Part shown: in pieces, positions 27,801 through 42,800 of the stretch
Numbering within the stretch: the first letter of the stretch is position 1
How the letters are laid out: each line of letters starts with the position of its first letter
DNA from: Mixophyes australis
Lineage: Eukaryota; Chordata; Amphibia; Anura; Limnodynastidae
DNA: 64,000 bases
Reading direction: 5' to 3'
Assembly (NCBI GenBank): GCA_036250195.1
Contig: JAVHZZ010000010.1
Location: forward strand, 110,285,525-110,349,524
Position numbers and translations under genes: made by a program
Notes under the pieces: model-generated
Databases searched by the model: none
Seen by the model: the letters and a program-made list of their open reading frames with translations, nothing else
What the model was told of the DNA's origin: nothing

Positions 27801-30800
27801 CAGACACACCCCACAGACACACCCCCTCAGACACGCCCACTCAGACACACCCTTAGATACGCTCCCTCGGATACACCCCCTCACACGCACAGCCTCAGAC
27901 ACACCCCTTAGACACGCCCACTCAGACACACCCTTAGATACGCCCCCCTCAGACACACACCCTCAGACAACCCCCATCAGACACACCCCACAGACACACC
28001 CCTCAGACACGCCCACTCAGACACACCCTTAGATACGCCCCCCTCAGACACACACCCTCCGACAACCCCCATCAGACACACCCCACAGACACACCCCTCA
28101 GACACGCCCACTCAGACACACCCTTAGATACGCCCCCCTCAGACACACACCCTCAGACAACCCCCATCAGACACACCCCACAGACACACCCCTTAGACAC
28201 GCCCACTCAGACACACCCTTAGATACGCCCCCCTCAGACACACACCCTCCGACAACCCCCATCAGACACACCCCACAGACACACCCCTCAGACACGCCCA
28301 CTCAGACACACCCTTAGATACGCTCCCTCGGATACACCCCCTCACACACACAGCCTCAGACACACCCCTTAGACACGCCCACTCAGACACACCCTTAGAT
28401 ACGCCCCCCTCAGACACAGACCCTCAGACAACCCCCATCAGACACACCCCACAGACACACCCCTCAGACACGCCCACTCAGACACACCCTTAGATACTCT
28501 CCCTCACACACACAGCCTCAGACACACCCCTTAGACACGCCCACTCAGACACACCCTTAGATACGCCCCCCTCAGACACACACCCTCAGACAACCCCCAT
28601 CAGACACACCCCACAGACACACCCCTCAGACATGCCCACTCAGACACACCCTTAGATACGCTCCCTCGGATACACCCTTAGATACGCCCCCCTCAGACAA
28701 CCCCCATCAGACACACCCCACAGACACACCCCTCAGACACACCCTTAGATACGCTCCCTCGGATACACCCCCTCACACACACCGCCTCAGACACACCCCT
28801 TAGACACGCCCACTCAGACACACCCTTAGATACGCCCCCCTCAGACAATCCCCATCAGACACACCCCACAGACACACCCCTCAGACATGCCCACTCAGAC
28901 ACACCCTTAGATACGCTCCCTCGGATACACCCCCTCACACATAGCCTCAGACACACCCATTAGACCCACCCCTCAGACACACCCCCTCAGACAACCCCCA
29001 TCAGACACACCCCACAGACACGCCCACTCAGACACCCCCTTAGATACGCCCCCTCAGATACCCCCCCTCAGACACACCCCACAGACACACCCCTCAGACA
29101 CGCCCACTCAGACACACCCTTAGATACGCCCCTCAGACACACCCCCTCAGACACGCCCCTCAGACACGCCCCCCTCAGACCCACCTCTCAGACACTTCTA
29201 TCTAACTTGCAAACAAGTGCAAAAACTTTTTATTTTATATGTTACAAATGTAATTACTATGCAGCATCATTTAAACTTAATTAACCAAACAATACAGCGG
29301 GAACAACGTCCTGACGTGTACAAAAAATAATAATTTTTTTTGTTTGTTATAACACATTCGTCAATCCTGATCTGTGGCCGAACAATTACTAAAGTCCCAA
29401 TAAGCAGAAGCGAAACATTTGCAAACCTGTAATTACAAGCTGGTCATCCTCATCACCTGCTACTTCCCCTGCCCCTGCCCACCCATAAATATAACCGATT
29501 GTTCATATCTACGACTACGCCCCATACACGACGCCCGATCACGCCCCTACTGTACACTGCCTACGTTACAACACACCATCCTCCTCCATCACTCACTTTC
29601 TGTGTGCGCACAGTACGCACAAATGCAAAGATCCGCTACGCAGCGGGCGTACGTCTCACCCTGAACCAGGCCCTTTGTATCCACTTCAGAAGACCCAGAA
29701 TATGGAATTAAAATTTTATACCAAATAATACTGAACACTTATTCCCCAGAGACTGTCGGCCTATTTATTAGACTGATAAGACCGACTATCGCCAGAATTA
29801 AAGCCCGTTAATAAGTGGGCGATAATTAGCACCAAACAAACAACAACATTGGCTCCATTTCATCTCAGATCCAGGACTCCAGTATGTACGACAGCAGCTA
29901 ATAACTGGGGGTCCCGCACATTGGAGACCCCTAGTTATGTCCGTAGTGGGGAAGTTCTGCTTTATATTACACAGAGTGTAATACATAATCACAGATGACA
30001 GAATTATTACACTGTGGAACATTTTTCATTCTAATTAAAATACTGATACCTTTACTGATCTTTAAAGGGGTCCTCCACATTTGAGGGGGAGTTACACAAC
30101 TTTGCTCCACACATTGGTCGGGTTTCTCTCCTGAGGACAACGACATTCAGCGCAGCCCACTTATTATTGGTAATAGATAATTATAAACTAAAGTCACAGC
30201 ACTACAGGATCCGACGCACAGAAACGACATCCCCCAATGGACCAATGCTCTGACCACCTGATCAGGAGCCATCTGTAAGTTCTCCCTGTAATCAAGTTGA
30301 TCCAATAAGATCACTCATCTTGTAACATTGACAAACCCTGACGTGAGTTTACGCTGTCACCTACATAGTGCTGAGGAAGCCATTTTGAGGGCTGAACCAA
30401 TATCCAAAGGGGGGAGCGGTCACATCTGTCTGTTGTCCTTAAAACACAATAGAAATAAAACAAACAATAAAATGAAATAATAATAACTGCGCCGTGTTTC
30501 TTTAAACTAACATTCACTGCGTTATGTCTCCGCATGGATTTAATTATTGCTTACAAGTTAGTTCCACAAATTCTTTTTAAAAATACGAGAACTGCTCTTC
30601 AAAGAAAAAGAATTTACTATACAAGGAAATTGTTCTCATGACATCAATAAGTGCTGAACAGTATTACATTCTGTGAATGATTGGTCATAATTCACTTTGA
30701 TAATTACTATATAACCCCAGATCATTATACAATGCTGCCACCTAGTGGTCAGTTGTGTGTGCTACCGTCAAGAGTAATAGAGACTTTAAACTCCCAGGTT

Positions 30801-33800
30801 CCGTTCATGTTTCTGCTCCTAGAGAATGTTTACAGTATTTATCTCGTGGTCTAACATCGCTGCTCTCAGTGATTGCTGGACCGTTGTAGTCTGAGCACAT
30901 TGTAAGATAACTGCAGAACGTTGACGCTGTCCTCGCTCGCCATCATCATCATCATTATCATCATTTATTTATATAGCGCCACTAATTCCGCAGCGCTGTA
31001 CAGAGAACTCACTCACATCAGTCCCTGCCCCATTGGAGCTTACAGTCTAACTTCCCTAATATACACACACAGACAGACAGAGAGAGGCACACAGACTAGG
31101 GTCAATTTGTTAGCAGCCAATTAACCTACCAGTATGTTTTTTGGAGTGTTGGAGGAAACCGGAGCACCCGGAGGAAACCCACGCAAACACGGGGAGAACA
31201 TACAAACTCCTCACAGATAAGGCCATGGTCGGGAATTGAACTCATGACCCCAGTGCAGTGAGGCAGAAGTGCTAACCACTACGCCATCACATGTCCAGTG
31301 CAGACAGCGCAGGGTAAACACATTCTGGGGCTCATTCGTACGTGTTTATTTATGTAAGATATGGATTTCTATTCTGCGCGCACATTAAAAACGCTTACGC
31401 ATATGTCCGTGTTTTGCGTATTGATGACATACGGCTCCTTACGCCTGGAGATGGGGGAACAGGGGCAGAGCACAGTATGGAGGTGTTCATGCAATCGCGA
31501 CTCTATTAAACGCTAACGCATCCACAGATCTGCCTCGTAGGAGGACTGGTGCAATGATGCACAATGACGATGATGGTGATGACTGTTATCAGATCTATGT
31601 AGCCGCTTCCGATTGGCTGATTGCATCCTGACCCCTAGGTCTTAAATCAATAGCGTTGCGGCTATTATATATCTATCCGCAGAAGTCTACATATTACATC
31701 ATTGACATTTCCATTTGATTTTTAAAGGGGAAAACAGATGTTTGTATTTAGTTTACTTTGTATGTCATGACATTTTATATGAAACTTGAGACTTTTGCTT
31801 TTATTAATAACTATGCAGACACTGTTCACAGCATTATATTATTACATTGTATACAGATAGAGCACTGTGACTTCATCATTTACTACTAACACTGTCCACC
31901 CGCATCTGTGTACACTCGTTACACCTGATGTGCGCCTGACGCTGTTTGTGAGCTGGAGGGATCTTGAGATGCGCCACACTGGACATATGCAGATAAATAC
32001 ACATTGTTTTGTAATCTTATCCCACCTATGTTCAATGTGCCCAATTCTAAGTGAGCCCGCTATGTGCCAATGGCTCCCAGTGACTATTATTCCATATTTT
32101 ACTCACAATATGTCAGTTGTGTTTATTAATAGAATGTTTAACAAAGACAAACTTGGAAAGAAATAGTTTGTGATTGTTTTTCATACTAATGAGCATTTAA
32201 CCTCAGGGGCCTCATTCATTAAGGAGTGTAAATGCTGATACGTTGCGTATAATTACTCTGCGCATACACAGAACTGGACCATACATCAGAGAACGCAGCA
32301 ACGTCCAATTAATCTTCAAGTGCAAAGGACATTTATGACAGCCTATGGTTTCATGGGAGAAACGGGGAGGGATCTGGGCGTATACACGTAGTCAGTGTAC
32401 AGTCAGGGCGTATACACGTAGTCAGTGTACAGTCAGGGCGTATACACACGTAGTCAGTGTACAGTCAGGGCGTATACACGTAGTCAGTGTACAGTCAGGG
32501 CGTATACACGTAGTCAGTGTACAGTCAGGGCGTATACACACGTAGTCAGTGTACAGTCAGGGCGTATACACACGTAGTCAGTGTACAGTCGGGGCGTATA
32601 CACGTAGTCAGTGTACAGTCAGGGCGTATACACGTAGTCAGTGTACAGTCAGGGCGTATACACGTAGTCAGTGTACAGTCGGGGCGTATACACATAGTCA
32701 GTGTACAGTCAGGGCGTATACACGTAGTCAGTGTACAGTCAGGGCGTATACACGTAGTCAGTGTACAGTCAGGGCGTATACACACGTAGTCAGTGTACAG
32801 TCAGGGCGTATACACACGTAGTCAGTGTACAGTCGGGGCGTATACACGTAGTCAGTGTACAGTCAGGGCGTATACACGTAGTCAGTGTACAGTCAGGGCG
32901 TATACACGTAGTCAGTGTACAGTCAGGGCGTATACACACGTAGTCAGTGTACAGTCAGGGCGTATACACACGTAGTCAGTGTACAGTCGGGGCGTATACA
33001 TGTAGTCAGTGTACAGTCAGGGCGTATGTCCGTAGTCAGTGTACAGTCGGGGCGTATACACGTAGTCAGTGTACAGTCGGGGCGTATACACGTAGTCAGT
33101 GTACAGTCAGGGCGTATACACGTAGTCAGTGTACAGTCGGGGCGTATACATGTAGTCAGTGTACAGTCGGGGCGTATACACGTAGTCAGTGTACAGTCAG
33201 GGCGTATGTCCGTAGTCAGTGTACAGTCGGGGCGTATACACGTAGTCAGCGTACAGTCAGGGCGTATACACGTAGTCAGTGTACAGTAAGGGCGTATGTC
33301 CGTAGTCAGTGTACAGTCGGGGCGTATACACGTAGTCAGTGTACAGTCGGGGCGTATACACGTAGTCAGTGTACAGTCGGGGCGTATACATGTAGTCAGT
33401 GTACAGTCGGGGCGTATACACGTAGTCAGTGTACAGTCAGGGCGTATGTCCGTAGTCAGTGTACAGTCGGGGCGTATACACGTAGTCAGTGTACAGTCGG
33501 GGCGTATACACGTAGTCAGTGTACAGTCAGGGCGTATACACGTAGTCAGTGTACAGTCGGGGCGTATACACGTAGTCAGTGTACAGTCAGGACGTATACA
33601 CGTAGTCAGTGTACAGTCAGGGCGTATACACGTAGTCAGTGTACAGTCAGGGCGTATACACGTAGTCAGTGTACAGTCGGGGCGTATGTCCGTAGTCAGT
33701 GTACAGTCAGGGCGTATACACGTAGTCAGTGTACAGTCAGGGCGTATACACGTAGTCAGTGTACAGTCGGGGCGTATGTCCGTAGTCAGTGTACAGTCAG

Positions 33801-36800
33801 GGCGTATACACGTAGTCAGTGTACAGTCAGGACGTATACACGTAGTCAGTGTACAGTCGGGGCGTATACACGTAGTCAGTGTACAGTCAGGGCGTATACA
33901 CACGTAGTCAGTGTACAGTCGGGGCGTATGTCCGTAGTCAGTGTACAGTCAGGGCGTATACACGTAGTCAGTGTACAGTCAGGACGTATACACGTAGTCA
34001 GTGTACAGTCAGGACGTATACACGTATTCAGTGTACAGTCGGGGCGTATACACGTAGTCAGTGTACAGTCGGGGCGTATACACGTAGTCAGTGTACAGTC
34101 GGGGCGTATACACGTAGTCAGTGTACAGTCAGGACGTATACACGTAGTCAGTGTACAGTCGGGGCGTATACACGTAGTCAGTGTACAGTCAGGACGTATA
34201 CACGTAGTCAGTGTACAGTCGGGGCGTATACACGTAGTCAGTGTACAGTAAGGACGTGCCGAGCTGGAGCGCACGCAGCAGCGTCCGATTCAAGCTTTGG
34301 GCATCTCTCAGGTACGTGTTTTTCAGCCGTATCACTTGCTCCAGCTACAGGTCAGGTGTAAGTGCTGATTACTAGTGATGACGGCTGTGTATACAGCTAG
34401 AACATGTGTTTGTATCAGGAGCAACTGTAACAATGTATTTTATGTACAGTAGACATTAATAACATCCTATTAAATAAAAAATGCATTTTGTTTAAAGAAA
34501 AACAGGTGACATTAATATTTTTTTCTGTGCGTTCTGCTGGGACTTTATTCCATGTATATATATTGGACATATCCCGCAGTCTGTTAGAGCACAGCGCACC
34601 TAGACCCGTATTCATCAATGTCCCCTATTGGTTCCTAACGCCAGCGGGAACCACCTAGAGTGTCAGCCTCAGACGTCCAGCATGTGACCAGTGAACCCCA
34701 CGGGCACCTCACACGGGTTCAGGGAAACTTGCATCTGTTAAATGTAGACGGCAGCAACATGACCCTAAATACTCTGATACATTAAAGGGGAACTCCGCAG
34801 TCAGAGGATTCCTCTGTCCAGGTTATATTATTGTTGCTTTTGGTTAGAACAACAGATGATGCATTGGACATAATTATATCTACACAGATCTGTTGTAAGT
34901 AAGAGCAACAACATCAAATCTACCTGCAGCCCCCCTTTAACGCTGCACTAACACATTTACATTCACCCCGTTATAATAGTTGTTTAAAGGGGGGGTGTGA
35001 ACAGAGGGCGACTACTCAGCGGGCGGCTACTCAGCGGCAGTGACGTGTAGTGCAGTTGTTTTCAATGTATGAACATTGCTAGTGGCAGCTGCATTGAATT
35101 ATTGATATTATTGTTTCATTGATTGATATATTGCAATAAATATTTATGTATTCTTCATCAGCCTGATGTCTGTGTAGATTTATCTATATTTTTAAACACT
35201 GATATTTTTGCTTTTTGTATCTATTTTGAAACAATTTCCCTCATTGTTTGATCTAGCAGCTATCATTATGATTGTTATATGTATATATATATATATATTT
35301 GTACACATTTTTGCTTAGCACCATTATAGTAACTACTTTTAGTTATAAACATTGGTTCAATCTACATACTATCTTTGTACATAAGGACTACGGCTGCTTA
35401 TACCGCCCCTTCCCATTTAATTAAAGCCGGGGAGGGGATGTGCAACATCTATAACATAAAATAAAACAATCTCAGAACAAACTATTTATATTGCTTCAGT
35501 TCTGCAGATCCTTCATTCCATAACATGTACATAATGCAGACATCCTGCGCCTGTTATCTGACAGAGGGGACTGTGGATCTGGGGCACAGAGACAACGCAT
35601 CATTACTAGATGCACTAAAATAATCAATTTATTTTGATGCTGTTGACAAGAGACCTCTGAGACAATCAAAGTGTTCCGCCTGCGTGCGCGCTGAATCCCA
35701 TGCATGGAGGGATGAGTCACAGGGCAGAGCTTTCACTGTACATTACTTTATGCAAAACACACTGCAAATGGCAGGAAAAACTCAACTGGAGTTTACTAAC
35801 GTGATGCAAACTTTGGACAAGTGCTCAGAGCAACATGGAGCCTGACTGTGTACTTATAGGTGGCGGTACATTATTCCAGGTGTGGGGGCTGTCCTGTGGG
35901 CAGCACCTTTGCCCTGATTCGCTGCACGTTGGGAGAATTGTCCCCACTCACCATGTTGTTTCTGGTGCCCATGGCAATTGAAGGGTGATTTTTGGGGAAG
36001 TCGTTCCGCTGAGAGAATCCCAATGATCACTGTTATTGCCGCCAGTGGTTGGTTGTACCAATCATCGGACCTTTCTTTGTAATACTATGATACATGCCAT
36101 CTATACATGTCATATTTCAGTGCAATGTCTCTTTAACCCTTAATTTACATTATATGTTAATCTGCGTGCGTCATCTGTAGAGTCGTTTGTCTGACAACAC
36201 AGAATGCGGAGATATATCGATGACTGCACCGTTACATCAACATTACCTGTCTATTAATTCCGTTCTGCAGATAAATCTCTGTCTCACTAATTAGAGTGTT
36301 GCTCTTACTTGAATTGCTCTCCTTGAAGACAGAGGTCCGACGTTCAGGGTGAAATTGCGTCAGATTGGAGACGATGTTTCCTGGTGAGAAATGTTAAATC
36401 AGTTCATGAAAATCCAAAGTAAACACAGGAAGGAGGTTGTTGTGGAACCACAAGTACCAGTGCACCCTGCTAGCCCGTTTGGTGTCAACGTGGGTCACGG
36501 TGGCCCGTATTGCACGTTGGATTAGAGTCTGATCAGGTTGATGACTGTATGTCAGTTGTATGTTCTTTCCGTGTTCATGCGTGTTTCCTACACAATCTTT
36601 AGTTTGTTCTCACAGATAACAGACATACTGGTTGGGTACTGATGGCGTATGTCTCAGATTGTATCCGCAATACCTGATCTGTAAACGTCATCTCATCATG
36701 GAAATAATAAGTTAAAATCATTTAAAAAATGCTTGAAAATTTTAGTAAAGCATTTTTAATGTTTTTTTTTTTTTTTTAAATGCAAGATTTTAAAGTCATT

Positions 36801-39800
36801 TTTACCAATGTTTAATTGTTCTGTTTTTTTTACAAGTGGCGCTATTAATACATTAACACATAATACAGAAAGGTCTCAGGCAGGATGTGATATGTCTCCG
36901 CTCCGAGCCTTGAGGAAGATCCCTGTCAGCTGAAACTTTGGCACTTACGGTGAACACTTCTAATTTATTGCCTTGGTTTTATTATAATACTGGTATATTA
37001 CCCGCCCCCAGTCACAGGTGCCTCAGGCCCCCCCCCCCCCCCCTTTACAAAACTGCCCCTCTCTGCCCCCTTCCTATGCTCTTTATAACACAGCACTATG
37101 TTTGTGGCAGAAATCTACTGTACTATTCACATTGCAAACTGATCTCTAGATCTGTGACGTCAGCTGACAGAGGCCTGGTGATATCATGGCAGCAATACTC
37201 CCAGCAAATATCTGCAGAGACGGTAACACTCGATGGAGTCTGAAGTGCAGAGGGTCGGCCAGAGTGTTGCAGTACTGCATATTATACTGATACTGAGCGC
37301 TACCAAACGAAACAATATTACTCCACAGGAGACCTGACATGGCTGAATCTTCTAGTCCCCGCTCTGACAGCGGGATTGCCGGTCCTGCCTCAAATGTTGC
37401 TATGGGACCCGGTGAGGTTCTGTTACTGCCCCAGATATCATGTTGTATTAGTAGATATATATATATATATATATATGTTTGAGCCTAAGATAAATAATGG
37501 GAGCCACGTGCGTGATGGTGAATTATTTTAAAACTTTCCACAATTTTATGAAAAATAAACTAAATGGACATTTGAAATAAAGGAACATAATAGTCCAGTG
37601 TTGTCAAACCCTGTTCAGATTGTCAGCTCATTTGGTCAGGAGTGCCTATACCTTCTATTACAGTACATAATTGTATTATTATGTGTCTGTAACTTTACTG
37701 TCCTATTGCCAGCACTCCATGATATATTTACGCTTCATAAATAAAGAATAATAATAATAATAATAATATGAACGTGGAAAAAACCCACAATCACTGAACA
37801 GATAGTACGTTTGTGCGCAGGGCTGGTTAAACACCTAACAAACCCGTTCCTGGATTTTCTAGTAATCGTTGTGGAGTGATGCTCATTGTTTGCTGAATTT
37901 CCCCAGATACAGAAGATAGAAGATACATACACCAATCAGCACAACATTAAAGCCACCTGCCTAATATTGTGTAGGTTCCCCTAGTGCTGCCAAAACAGCT
38001 CTGACCCGTCAAGACCTCTGAAGGTGTCCTGTGGTATCCGGCACCAAGACGTCAGCAGCAGATCCTTTAAGCCCTGTAAGGTGTGAGGTGCGGCCTCCAT
38101 GGATCGGACTTGTTTTTCCAGCACATCCCACAGATGATCCATCGGACTGAGATCTGGGGAATTTGGAGGCCAAGTCCACACCTTGATCTCTTTCTCATGA
38201 TCATCAACCCATTCCTGAGCAATTTTTGCAGTGAATGCCAGGACCCAGGTTTCCCAGCAGAACATTGCCCAGAGCATCACACTGCCTCCGCCGGCTGTCT
38301 TCTTCTCATAGTGCATCCTGGTGCCATCTCTACCCCAGGTAAACATCGCTCCCGGCCGTCCACACGATGTAAAAGAAAATGTAATGCTTCAGACCAGGAC
38401 ACCTTCCATTGCTCCATGGTCCAGTTCTGGCCCTTCCATTGGTGGACAGGGGTCAGCATGGGCTCTCTGACCGGTCTGCGGCTACGCAGCCCCATACGCA
38501 GCAATCTGTGATGCTCTGTGTGTTCTGACACCTTTTTATCTTAACCAGCAGTAACTTATTCAGCAATATGTGCTACTGTAGCTCTTCTGTAGGATTGGAC
38601 CAGACAGACTAGTCTTCCTCCCCACAAGTATCAAAGAGCCTTGGGCATCCATGATCCTGTCACTGGTTCACCGATTGTCCATCCTTGGACCACTTTTGGT
38701 AGGTACTAACCACCGCATACCAGGAACACCCCACAAGACCTGCTGTGTTGGAGATGCTCTGACCCAGCCGTCTAGTCATTACAGTTTGGCCCTTGTCACA
38801 GTCGCTCAGATCCTTACATTGTCCATTTTTCCTGCTTCCAGCTCATCAATTTCAACAACTGACTGTTCACTTGCTGCCTAATATATCCCACCCATGACAG
38901 GTGCCCTTGTAACCAGATAATCAGTGTTACTCACTTCACTGTCAGTGGTTCTAATGTTGTGGTTCATCGTTGTATATTTTTGGGGAAGGGACAAAGTTGC
39001 TCTGTGTAGTTGTTAATACAGAATGAAAACAGTCACTGTGAGTGACATACAGAAGAATATAAATGTGATTTTGCATTTGCTGACATGACAGAAGTGGTTC
39101 TGCTCAATTGTCGCAAAGATACTGAACACTGAAACAAGAGATTAATAAGCGCAGTATAGACACAAATATTTAAAAACCGTGAGTAAAAATTCGTCATGAA
39201 CCAAAGATGTGACCTTATCAGAATGATACTGTCTGTATATTTACTGAATACAAATATGTTCTCTAGAATAAAGTCTATAAACTAGAAGAGAATGAGAATA
39301 TCTCATAACTCCCCGCTCCCCCTGCAAAAACTAACCAGTGTTTAATGATATTCCTTGAGGCAGCCGATGTGCCCTGTACGGAGCTGGCTCTGATGCTGCT
39401 GGTTTGGAGGGGGGGACGGGGGGGCTCAGTCTGTAGACGGTGATCTCAATCTCTGGGATATCTGTTGTTATATTTCAACCACAAGACTTTTTTATTTAAA
39501 CCGCAGTGTTGAGGACTGAAGAAGAACATTACATTACTGAGGACTTAAATCCATTATAATTATAAGTGTAGAATTATACGGCAAAGATAAACATAATCCA
39601 TCCACAACGATACCGCACTTTAGATATCACAGACATCATTAAAGCTATAAAGCTCACTCTGCCTATTACATCATTCGTAGAACGATAGAGATTGCACTTT
39701 AAAATATTTATGCCGTCACCTTAAGTAAAAACCTCTAAGTGCCTCTGTGAAAGCACAAAGCAATAACGGGAGTGAAAAACAAACTTCTGCATTTAATTGA

Positions 39801-42800
39801 AAATTAACTATAGCAGAGTCTAAGTTAATGGTTACACAGGGGCAGGATCGGGTAACACCAACTCGTAACTACCACAGGTGGTGAATGTGTGAGTGATTCC
39901 CTATTGGGTGGTACTTGGGGGCAAATCCAAAGCAGGATGATTAGCAGAATTACCACCACCCCCCTCATCACCTCTGGAATCTATCATTGGTTAATCATCT
40001 TAATCCTGAGCCATGTAATTGATAATCTGAGCCCATTAGTTTCTCAGTTATTAGCTATAATAGTCATTCTTTGATTGGCCACGATGATCCCAAAGTCTAG
40101 TTCTTCACTACTGATTGAAACTGGCACCTGGTTATTGCGCCATATTCCAAGAGTCCAGTGTTCTTTGGATGGGGCGACATTGATTGGTGTCCAGGAAAAT
40201 TGATTTGGTGTGTTTGTGGTTGGGATGAGGGGGTGCTGGAGTCGCTGTAAACATATTAGGAGTTTGCTATCAGGGGGTGACAGATCAGACAGCAGGTGTA
40301 TATGAAGGTATATAAGGCAGGTGTCACAGCCTGCGGCACAGGATGAGCAACATCCTATCAACTCCGGTCACTAATTGGCGGCTAGTGGCATACATGACCC
40401 CACCTGCCGGGAGTACAAAACACAGCTTCTACCCCTCCTCACATTTGTAGTTACATTTTCTATCCCTTCCCACTTTCCTCCAGGGATTCAGCCCGTCCAT
40501 TCATTGGGAGCAGACGATCAGAGTCACTAGGAGATCTCTGTACAGGTAACAAAAGGAGAATTTAGGTGCATTGGTTAAGGAGCTTCCAGACATATTCTCT
40601 AACACTTTGGGGAGAACCAACCTTGTAAAACAAAACATTGTTATGCCCCCAGGGGTTGTGGTTCACCAAAGACCTTACAAATTCCCTAATGGTAAAGAGA
40701 ACCAGGTAAAAAAAAAAGGTCCAAAAGATTTTAAAGTTAGGGGTCATTGAAAAGTGCACAAGTGTGTGGTGTATTCCCATTGTCCTTGTCCCAAAACCTG
40801 ATAGAACCACTAGTCTCTGCGTGGATTATTGTAAAGTAAATATCATGTCCAAGTTTGATGCTTGAAGTTGATGATCATGATGATCTTGTGACTCGTGTGG
40901 ACGAGGGCCTTGGGTCTTTTCACTAGATTTCTAGCCTTGATCTTACAAAGAGTTGATCGAGGAGGCAAAGAACAAAACTGCATTAGCTTCACCATTGGGG
41001 ATATTCCAAATAAAAATAATGCTGCTTGGACAAAGTGGCCGGGCAGGGGCATAAGTACGTACAGAGCTTGAGGTGCATTAGGAGGATATGTAGAAAGAAC
41101 CAGGCTGAAGGTGCCTGACGGGTTGGTAGGAGGGTTGGCAGAAAGACGGGAGGAAGGAGGCTCCTGCCTGAAAGTGCTCACATTCCTCTGCTAACAAACA
41201 AAGAAAGAGTTATGTTCATTTCTTGGCTACAACAGGAGGCTTATACCTCATTTTCTACTTTATTGGCCCCTTTAACAATCCATTGAAGAGTTCAGCCCCA
41301 AGTCATATCCGATGGAGTCCCAACTGTCAGGAGTAATTTGACAAAATAAAAATGACTCTTTGCAAAGCTTCTGTACGTAGGTCCTCTGATATTGGATGAT
41401 AATTTGTCCTGCAGACCGATGCTTCCTAGTGCTAGCTCCTTCGTCATGTTCATGACTCTTCTGCTACTGCCATCTTGGGCATTCACACCATGAGTCCAGT
41501 ACTGAACACTGCTACTCTCTGGTACCTCCTAATATACACCAAGCAAGTCTCAGACTAACTAAACCTGGGAGGAAATCTCCAGGTGCGGTTACTTTGTAGG
41601 TGAACACTGGAGACCAGAGCACGATATTCACCCAGATTCCGTAGTTCTTCACCCTCAATGATTGATGCTCAGCAGTATCGGCCGCCTTCAAGACTAAATC
41701 ACCTCTAGAAATGTGCTCTGACACTGTATCATGAGAGTAAGAATCTAAATCTTTAGGGACAGTTCCCATACAAGCAGCTGTAAACAATTTAGTAGAATCA
41801 TTCTATGATTCTACTAACATGAAACTTCCTTATACCGCATTACCATTAGGTGTTCACCACGCTCTGGGCGATGCAGAGATATCCCAGTTTCCAACTGTTT
41901 TGTATGACTTGAGATGATGGAACTTACAGCCACTTTTTACCCTATTAGTGTTCTGTGGAACGAGCTGTTCTATGTCGCACCGTATTTGTAAATTTGTATT
42001 TTGTGGAATGAAGAGAGCTGGAGGGAGGGAGAGCGGTCATTTCATTCTGCTCTGTATTTTGGTTGACCTAGAATCTGGAAAACTTGAGGCCAAATTCTGG
42101 GACCCCATTATCACTTGTATGACACAGTAATCTGACTCTTCTCCCCTAAACTCCTATCTGCCACCTCCACCTGGATGTGCCACTAAAGCTCAACATATCC
42201 AAAACCAAGCTTATCATCCCCTCCTTAGTGTCACTATACCCCCTCCTCTAGTCTCCATTCCCTAAGTCCGCTGCATTGGTTCCGCCCTCAGCTTCACTCC
42301 CCACATCCAGTCCCTTGTTGCCTCCTCCTACCAAACATTGACAGAATACGCCTCTTCCTCACAGAGGACATTGCCAAAACCCTTATCCCTTCTCTCATCA
42401 TCTCCCGCATTGACTACTGCAACCTCCTGCTACCGGCCCTTCCCCTCCCCATCTATGGCAGATACACCCAATGATGTCCTACCTATGGTGTTAAGCTGGG
42501 TGTATATTTTTAGATCCCTATATGCATAAAGTTACATGTATCCACATTAAACCTTGTCAGTCATGTCGTTAGCAGCCTGGTCAATGAATTGGGGGTGGAC
42601 CGTGGCTGCGTAGCTACTGACGGATAATTCCAATGCTCACAACGCTCTGCTACCCGTAAATCCCTGTGACACACACTTGCCTAGTATTACGACACATCAA
42701 AGTGTAACGACACAGTAGTAATCACTGCCGAGCTGGAGAGGAAGACCGACTTCTATCGATTCACAATAACAATGACAGATATTCAATCGATTCTGTCTTT

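Noticed and set aside
26424..34258. CRISPR-like repeat arrays
   Set aside because: Units are directly contiguous with no unique spacers, and the context is vertebrate; these are minisatellites.
32944..34361. Long ORFs (up to 434 codons on + and 319 on -) across the 30-bp array
   Set aside because: They exist only because the unit length is a multiple of three without stops; the peptide is a bare ten-residue repeat, open on both strands, with no start context or splice support.
41512..41787. Minus-strand ORF of 91 codons beside the Gypsy fragment
   Set aside because: No recognisable domain on that strand; the retrotransposon motifs are on the plus strand, so it is probably chance, though I cannot exclude another repeat.
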